NCBI GenBank assembly: GCA_034696485.1
Contig: JAQIWT010001437.1
Span: forward strand, 1-10,800
Direction: 5' to 3'
Source: Isohypsibius dastychi
Lineage: Eukaryota > Tardigrada > Eutardigrada > Parachela > Isohypsibiidae
Length of the DNA: 10,800 nucleotides
Positions 6,910 to 10,800 of this stretch are shown piece by piece. The notes beneath the pieces were generated by a model. The model made no database searches, was not told the origin of the DNA, and saw nothing but the letters and a program-made list of their open reading frames with translations. Made by a program: the position numbers and the translations under genes. Numbering within the stretch: position 1 is the stretch's first letter; every line of letters begins with the position of its first letter.

Positions 6910-8554
6910 TCACGAATACATAGATGAACAAACGGAGCAAGATACTGAGGAATTGATCCCGCAACCGGCTGCTATACACACCATCCTGTTGCATCCGGAC
7001 GATTTCTGGTGGGGAAGAGCAGACAATGTAAAACTATGACTTAAAAGAACAACAGGCTAATAAGATTCCTAATTTATGATTTGCAATTCTGTATTTTGAA
7101 TTTTAAGATATTTCGGCTGTTCAATACGGATCCACGGCAGAATAGAAACATGATTCAAAATTGGCCTTTGTCTCCAAGATAATAATCTTAACTGATATGA
7201 GTTCTACATCGAGGACAGGATTTGGCATTTTTCTTCAACCACTCCTCCGCTTCGACCTCTTAAAAGACGAACTTGATGTTATCACGACCATAACGCTTTT
7301 CTAAATTTTTCTGTCCAGCAGCATCCAGAGTCTTATATCGGTCACGAATGTCGGTTCTCTGTTCTAATAATGAAAATGTACATCAGCGATACTGTTTGAT
7401 CTGAAATGCCAAAGATATTGTTCAGGGAATTTAACATAGAGTCTAGACCTGAAGTACTTACCTTCCGTCAGACATGGTACCTCGGAATGAGCGATGGCGT
7501 GGCAAGTTCTACAGAACTGCTGTTGGCACGCCATGCAAGCTATCTCGCGGGGCCCGTTTGGATCAATTTCCATCGGAGCGCTACATTCTTTCATGGGGCA
7601 TTGCAAGTAAGCGGGGCTACAATAGTAACGATCATCTAAATTTTTAAATAAAGCGTAAGCAATTCAATAGGTAACAGCTCCAATCGATAAAATAACATTT
7701 GACACAAAGGAGACCCAACAGTTGTATATGATGCAATTGTTCTTAGACGAGTGTAGCTTCTTTCTATTTGACTCGAGAAAAGTTTATACTTGAGCTGTCA
7801 AAATTTCATCACAAGATCAGTTAACTGGAATTGAATAACAAAAAAACATACCGCCGAAATCACGTCGGTTTTATCTCAAGTTGAACACAAAATCAGGATC
7901 TACCCGGTACAACCTTCACTCTACGTTTTCACTGGTATGTTCAGAGTGCGAAAGATTAATTGGCAACTCACCTTTGATCGACAAAGCTTTCCGAGGTGAG
8001 ACGGCAGTACCGGCGAAAAGTTGGAATATCGACACAGGTTCTGATCTGGAATCAGGAGAGATATCATCAGATTTGAATGACTTCTTTACTCAACACGAAT
8101 ACAATTCTCACCAATTCCATTTCCGCAGAAGTTTTACACTTCCCCTCTAAACATTGAATTTCCTTGACTTGTCCCTCCTGAATTGTCAGCTGACATTCCG
8201 CTTCAACACATTCGCGACAAAAAAAGTGTTCACACGGATCAAATATCACAACCGTCATCGTCGGCTTCCGGTCGAAACAAATATTATACTCAAACGTTTT
8301 CACACCAATGAGAAGAGTCCCATGTAGATTCTGCATTTTGGCATTGACTCCTTCAAACATGCCGGTTATAACGCCAGGATCTTGAAATATGATGGCCCCT
8401 GGTTTGAAAAATTGAGGATTTTTTTATGCCAGCTCTTCGTTGGGCATGATACCTAGGTGCAAAATTGCACGGTGTTCTAGGAATTCAATAACAGAGGTGA
8501 GTTTGCAGCCAGAAGCCCGGTACTTCCGGTCCGCTTCATCCGTCAGTTTTTCAA
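6910..8554 (-). pseudogene. RNF14 (ARA54)-like RBR E3 ubiquitin ligase, decayed
   Basis: RNF14 is an RBR ligase: RING1 binds the E2 and a RING2 cysteine carries ubiquitin. Exons: 8554-8453 (end of the RWD domain, SVIEFLEHRAILHL); 8398-8112 (linker and RING1: CEHFFCREC, then IQEGQVKEIQCLEGKC); 8045-7972 (TFRRYCRLTSESFVDQ); 7616-7462 (IBR: QCPMKECSAPM, then CMACQQQFCRTCHAIAH); 7363-7193 (RDRYKTLDAAGQKNLEKRYG, then EAEEWLKKNAKSCPRC); and probably 7005-6910 (SSGCNRM, the RING2 catalytic-Cys motif). The first four junctions keep phase (introns 54, 66, 355 and 98 bases). The TFRRY to QCP segment aligns gaplessly with RNF14 as I know it. Damage: TAA at 7262-7260 where RNF14 has Glu; the first RING1 Cys is Tyr (TAT 8288-8286); splicing at GTTAAG (7192) to CAG|AAA (7005) is out of frame; RING2 after GCNRM has irregular Cys spacing and ends at TGA 6912-6910. 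The start of the RWD domain was not found upstream. The family call is strong; the pseudogene call is fairly strong. Confidence 0.82.
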
Positions 8555-8989
8555 CTAAAAGCGCAGCACACCGTAAAACACATGACACAAAAAATCAATT
8601 GAAACGAAAGTGCGCAATTATTCAACAGGACCACAAGAACGAAAATACACTCGACTCCTTGAAGCCAGTCCGTTCACGATACTTGTATTTCAGTCTATTT
8701 TAATCAAAGTCTACCCAACCGATTTAACAGAAAAATATGTGCAATATTGAGAAAACACAGGTTTCTGTACCGCAAAGATAAACAAAGTTGTCATTTTTGC
8801 ACAATTCTCACGAGAGTGCTGCACGAAATAACGGGATCAGTCTCCGATGTTTCTTCGTCAAAAGGGATTGCATTGTGCAAACAAACCACAACTAGCATTT
8901 TCACGGACTTTCAGGAATGGGGTGCCATTTTAAAACTTATGTCGCGTTCATCATAAACACTTGCATAATTATTTTCAGCTTGCGTCTCT
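8555..8989. other. 5' side of the RNF14-like gene, no exon established
   Basis: The N-terminal part of the RWD domain should lie here on the minus strand, because the exon at 8554 starts in phase 1 after TTTTAG|. I found no frame with the PP.YP motif typical of RWD domains. A short open stretch near 8905-8825 contains FDEETSETDP and ends at a GTGAGA, but it cannot be joined with confidence. Confidence 0.3.
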
Positions 8990-9011
8990 CTTTCTAAACT
9001 TTAACTCAGTA

Positions 9012-9032
9012 CATGCGGAGCTGACCCGCATG
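9012..9032. repeat. Inverted repeat CATGCGG / CCGCATG with a 7-base spacer
   Basis: The arms are 9012-9018 and 9026-9032, with spacer AGCTGAC. An AP-1-like TGACTCA follows at 9031-9037. It lies 31 bases before a longer palindrome, so the two may belong to one regulatory or LTR-like region. Confidence 0.6.
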
Positions 9033-9063
9033 ACTCAACAACATCTCGCTCCAGCACCTAATC

Positions 9064-9087
9064 CGAGATGTTATTTATAACATCTCG
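9064..9087. repeat. 24-base perfect palindrome with a TATA-like centre
   Basis: CGAGATGTTAT (9064-9074), TT, ATAACATCTCG (9077-9087) is an exact inverted repeat. Its centre, TATTTATA, is TATA-like. The inner core begins TGTTAT and ends ATAACA, like LTR termini. The right arm's AACATCTC also occurs at 9040-9047 and 9184-9191. This fits a hairpin, a dimeric binding site, or a remnant of retroelement ends. Confidence 0.75.
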
Positions 9088-9089
9088 AG

Positions 9090-9183
9090 CTTCTTTGCCG
9101 ACACACTTTTCACTTCACTTTCACTTTTCTACTTTTCATCTTTCCCAACCGCGTCTCTTTATCGCTTCTCTTTCGTTTTTACT
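9090..9183 (+). other. Pyrimidine-rich tract with CACTTTT-like repeats
   Basis: The plus strand is strongly T/C-rich, with imperfect repeats such as CACTTTTCACTTCACTTTCA. It is flanked on the left by the 24-base palindrome and on the right by another AACATCTC. It could be an LTR or leader segment of the pol-bearing element downstream, or a CT-rich promoter. No paired LTR copy is present in the window. Confidence 0.4.
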
Positions 9184-9272
9184 AACATCTCCCGATTAAA
9201 ATGATCTTGGATCACTAGTTCGTGTCTTTTCGATTCTACACATCAAAATTACATCACAACAAATTTGGGGGA

Positions 9273-10800
9273 ACGCAAGGGATTGATGATTGCTTGGACA
9301 CGCTTGATGGCGTTACTTGGGTCTGTGGCATGGACTGTTGTTGGGGATATTGGAACGTTTTAGTCGATTCAGATTCAATTGAAAAAAACCTGTTCTTTTA
9401 TAACTTTGCTTTTGCTTCTGAGCTTGCTGCAGCATGTATGAATAAAGTTCACATCACATATTTATTGAAAAAACGGCATTCATCACGTTTGATAACCTTT
9501 ATCAATAGCGCCGCATGCCATTTGGCTTAACAAATGCGCCAGCCACCTTTTCTAGGCTGATGGAGAAGGTTTTAGAAAGGCTCATTATGAAGACCGTTCT
9601 TGTGTACCTGGATGACGTCACTGTCTTTGCGAGTTCATTTGAAGACCTTCTCAAACGGCTAGAAGAAGTCCTTCGTCGATTTTCTGACGCAAAGCTTAAA
9701 TTAAAACAATCCAAATGTAAATTTGGGACTCAGCGTCTCAAATTTCTCGGACATCTTATTACGCCAGAGGGAATCTCTCCGAATCCCGATGAGATATCCA
9801 CTATCGTTGCACTTTCCGAACCGAAAGACATGACGCAGGTTCGCTCTTTTCTTGGAGCTGCATCTTATTACAGGAAATTCATTCCTAATTTCTCGGCAAC
9901 CGCTCACCCTCTGACACAGCTTACAAAGAAAAATGCTGTTTTTCACTGGACTTTCGATCACCGTCAATCATTCGAAACGCTGAAGTCGTACTTGACATCT
10001 GCCCCAATATTAACGCATTATAAGCGCGGATCACCTTTAATTCTGGGAACTGACGCCAGTGGACTGGGATTGGGTGCAGTTCTGCATCAAATCGGTCCTG
10101 ATGGTGAAAAACGAGTCCTTGGTTACGCTTCTAGGACTTCAAAACCGGCGGAGAAAAACAGTGCTGCCGTTGAACTCGAAATTGCCGCGGTGGTATTGGG
10201 GGTTGAAAAGTTTGATTCTTATCTCGGTGGGGCAGATAATTTTAAAATCATAACTGACCACTCTGCATTGGTCAATCTGCTCAAAACGAAAGAACCTAAA
10301 AATCGTTTAGCCAGGTGGGTACTTCGTCTCAGACCATAAACATTCACTGTTGTTCATCGAGCAGGTTGTAAAAACCAGATTGCGGATTTCTGCTCCCGTT
10401 ACCAATTAGATACCAATTATCTGGCCGGTTCACAATTTTTGACAATGCCGCTATTTTTCGCAACAAGCATCGAGTTGGAACAAATGCAGAAAGAAGATTC
10501 TTTTTGTCAACCAATAACTGAAACATTATCAGACCCACTTTCGGCAAGATTGAGGTCAAAATCAAAGCTTTTTGCACTTAAATCCAACATTTTTTACCGA
10601 ATTGTCTTCAGAGATAACCGAACAGCACTTCTTCTTGTTATACCTTTTGTTCTTCGGCAACAATTACTTCAAAATGCACACGATGATTCAGACCATCTGA
10701 GGATCACTAAAACTCACGAAAGTATTCATGAAAAGTATTACTGGCCGAACTGCATCAATACAGTCCACCAATATGTAATCACGTGCAAAAGCTGTCAAAT
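9273..10800 (+). pseudogene. Ty3/Gypsy-type pol: reverse transcriptase, RNase H, start of integrase (truncated and interrupted)
   Basis: This is retrotransposon polyprotein that copies element RNA into DNA and integrates it. The first recognisable RT block is IDDCLDTLDG, then GYWNVLVDSDSIEK (to 9386). An 86-base insertion breaks it, and the frame resumes at 9467 with EKTAFITFDNLYQ, a TAG (9506-9508), then RRMPFGLTNAPATF. The YLDD catalytic motif is at 9605-9616, followed by KCKFG and FLGHLITPEGI and the connection region (SYYRKFIPNF). RNase H shows TDASG (Asp at 10052), VELEIAA and TDHSAL. TAA at 10337-10339 interrupts the frame, which continues with TFTVVHRAG to the integrase HHCC zinc domain (AHDDSDHL, YYWPN, CKSCQ) at the right edge. 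The N-terminal RT, protease and gag are absent upstream. The LTRs are not identified. The element runs off the window and is non-autonomous as seen. Confidence 0.92.
9378..9473 (+). repeat. 86-base insertion flanked by 10-base direct repeats inside the RT
   Basis: ATTGAAAAAA occurs at 9378-9387 and again at 9464-9473. Deleting one repeat plus the 76 bases between them would rejoin the IEK of the left RT block with KTAF of the right one in the correct frame. The insert has no GT..AG ends, so it is not an ordinary intron. It contains AATAAA (9441-9446) and the palindrome TGCTGCAGCA (9425-9434). It looks like a small insertion with target-site duplication, but slippage-mediated filler DNA is possible. 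Confidence 0.72.

Noticed and set aside
8067-8360. Parkin rather than RNF14 as the RBR family
   Set aside because: The RING1 IQEGQVKEIQC segment, the RYGRDNI helix, EEWLKKNAKSCPRC and the RWD end match RNF14 as I know it; no ubiquitin-like domain or RING0 is seen.
8440-8703. Plus-strand frame of 87 codons
   Set aside because: It is antisense to the RWD-end exon of the RNF14-like gene and has no motif.
8825-8905. Minus-strand FDEETSETDP stretch as the start of the RWD domain
   Set aside because: The resemblance to RWD starts is slight, and no donor/acceptor phase links it to the exon at 8554.
1-10800. Ciliate-type reassigned stop codons for the whole window
   Set aside because: The long pol and RBR exons use CAA/CAG and TGG normally with only isolated stops, and the introns are far longer than typical heterotrich ones; decay explains the stops better.
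1-10800. CRISPR arrays, bacterial operons, tRNA or rRNA genes
   Set aside because: No spaced short repeats, Shine-Dalgarno-led gene series, cloverleaf or rRNA-like sequence was seen; the splice signals point to a eukaryote.

Overview
This window looks like metazoan nuclear DNA, probably from an invertebrate with compact genes. The support is: short spliceosomal introns (54, 66, 96, 98, 109, 187 and 355 bases) with GT..AG ends and several CTAAC-like branch sites; exons of animal nuclear genes (an RNF14-type RBR ubiquitin ligase, a CDC73/parafibromin-type protein, a PHF7/G2E3-type extended PHD finger); and a Ty3/Gypsy pol. Acceptor sites vary (CACAG, CTTAG, ACCAG, TCCAG, TGTAG) and are not the uniform TTTCAG of Caenorhabditis. 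I cannot name the species.

Layout. 234-581 (minus): two N-terminal exons of a CDC73-like gene that runs off the left edge. 612-1656: no supportable gene. 1986-5531 (minus): a collinear series of three decayed coding regions that I do not recognise, called A (5531-4072), B (3991-3282) and C (3126-1986, with one good intron); a possible weak extension lies at 1985-1657. 5545-5742 (plus): an exon encoding the second half of an extended PHD finger, whose 3' part begins a 190-base tandem duplication (5671-6049). 6350-6649 (minus): an unidentified open frame. 6910-8554 (minus): an RNF14-like RBR E3 ligase gene whose exon phases can be traced through the RWD end, RING1, IBR and the start of RING2. 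It carries a nonsense codon, a lost RING1 zinc ligand and a broken last junction. 8990-9190: palindromes and a pyrimidine-rich tract. 9273-10800 (plus): a truncated, interrupted Ty3/Gypsy pol (reverse transcriptase, RNase H, start of integrase) running off the right edge.

The genes do not form a pathway. The window reads as accessory, decaying sequence: gene fragments, a broken retroelement, a local duplication and an unrecognised three-gene cassette. The cassette is the best candidate for something undescribed: a globular protein of about 480 codons, then a charged, Ser/Asp-rich protein, then a basic protein with a helical C-terminal domain. An endogenised virus-like origin is one hypothesis, not a conclusion. 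All identifications are from reading motifs by eye; no search was run.
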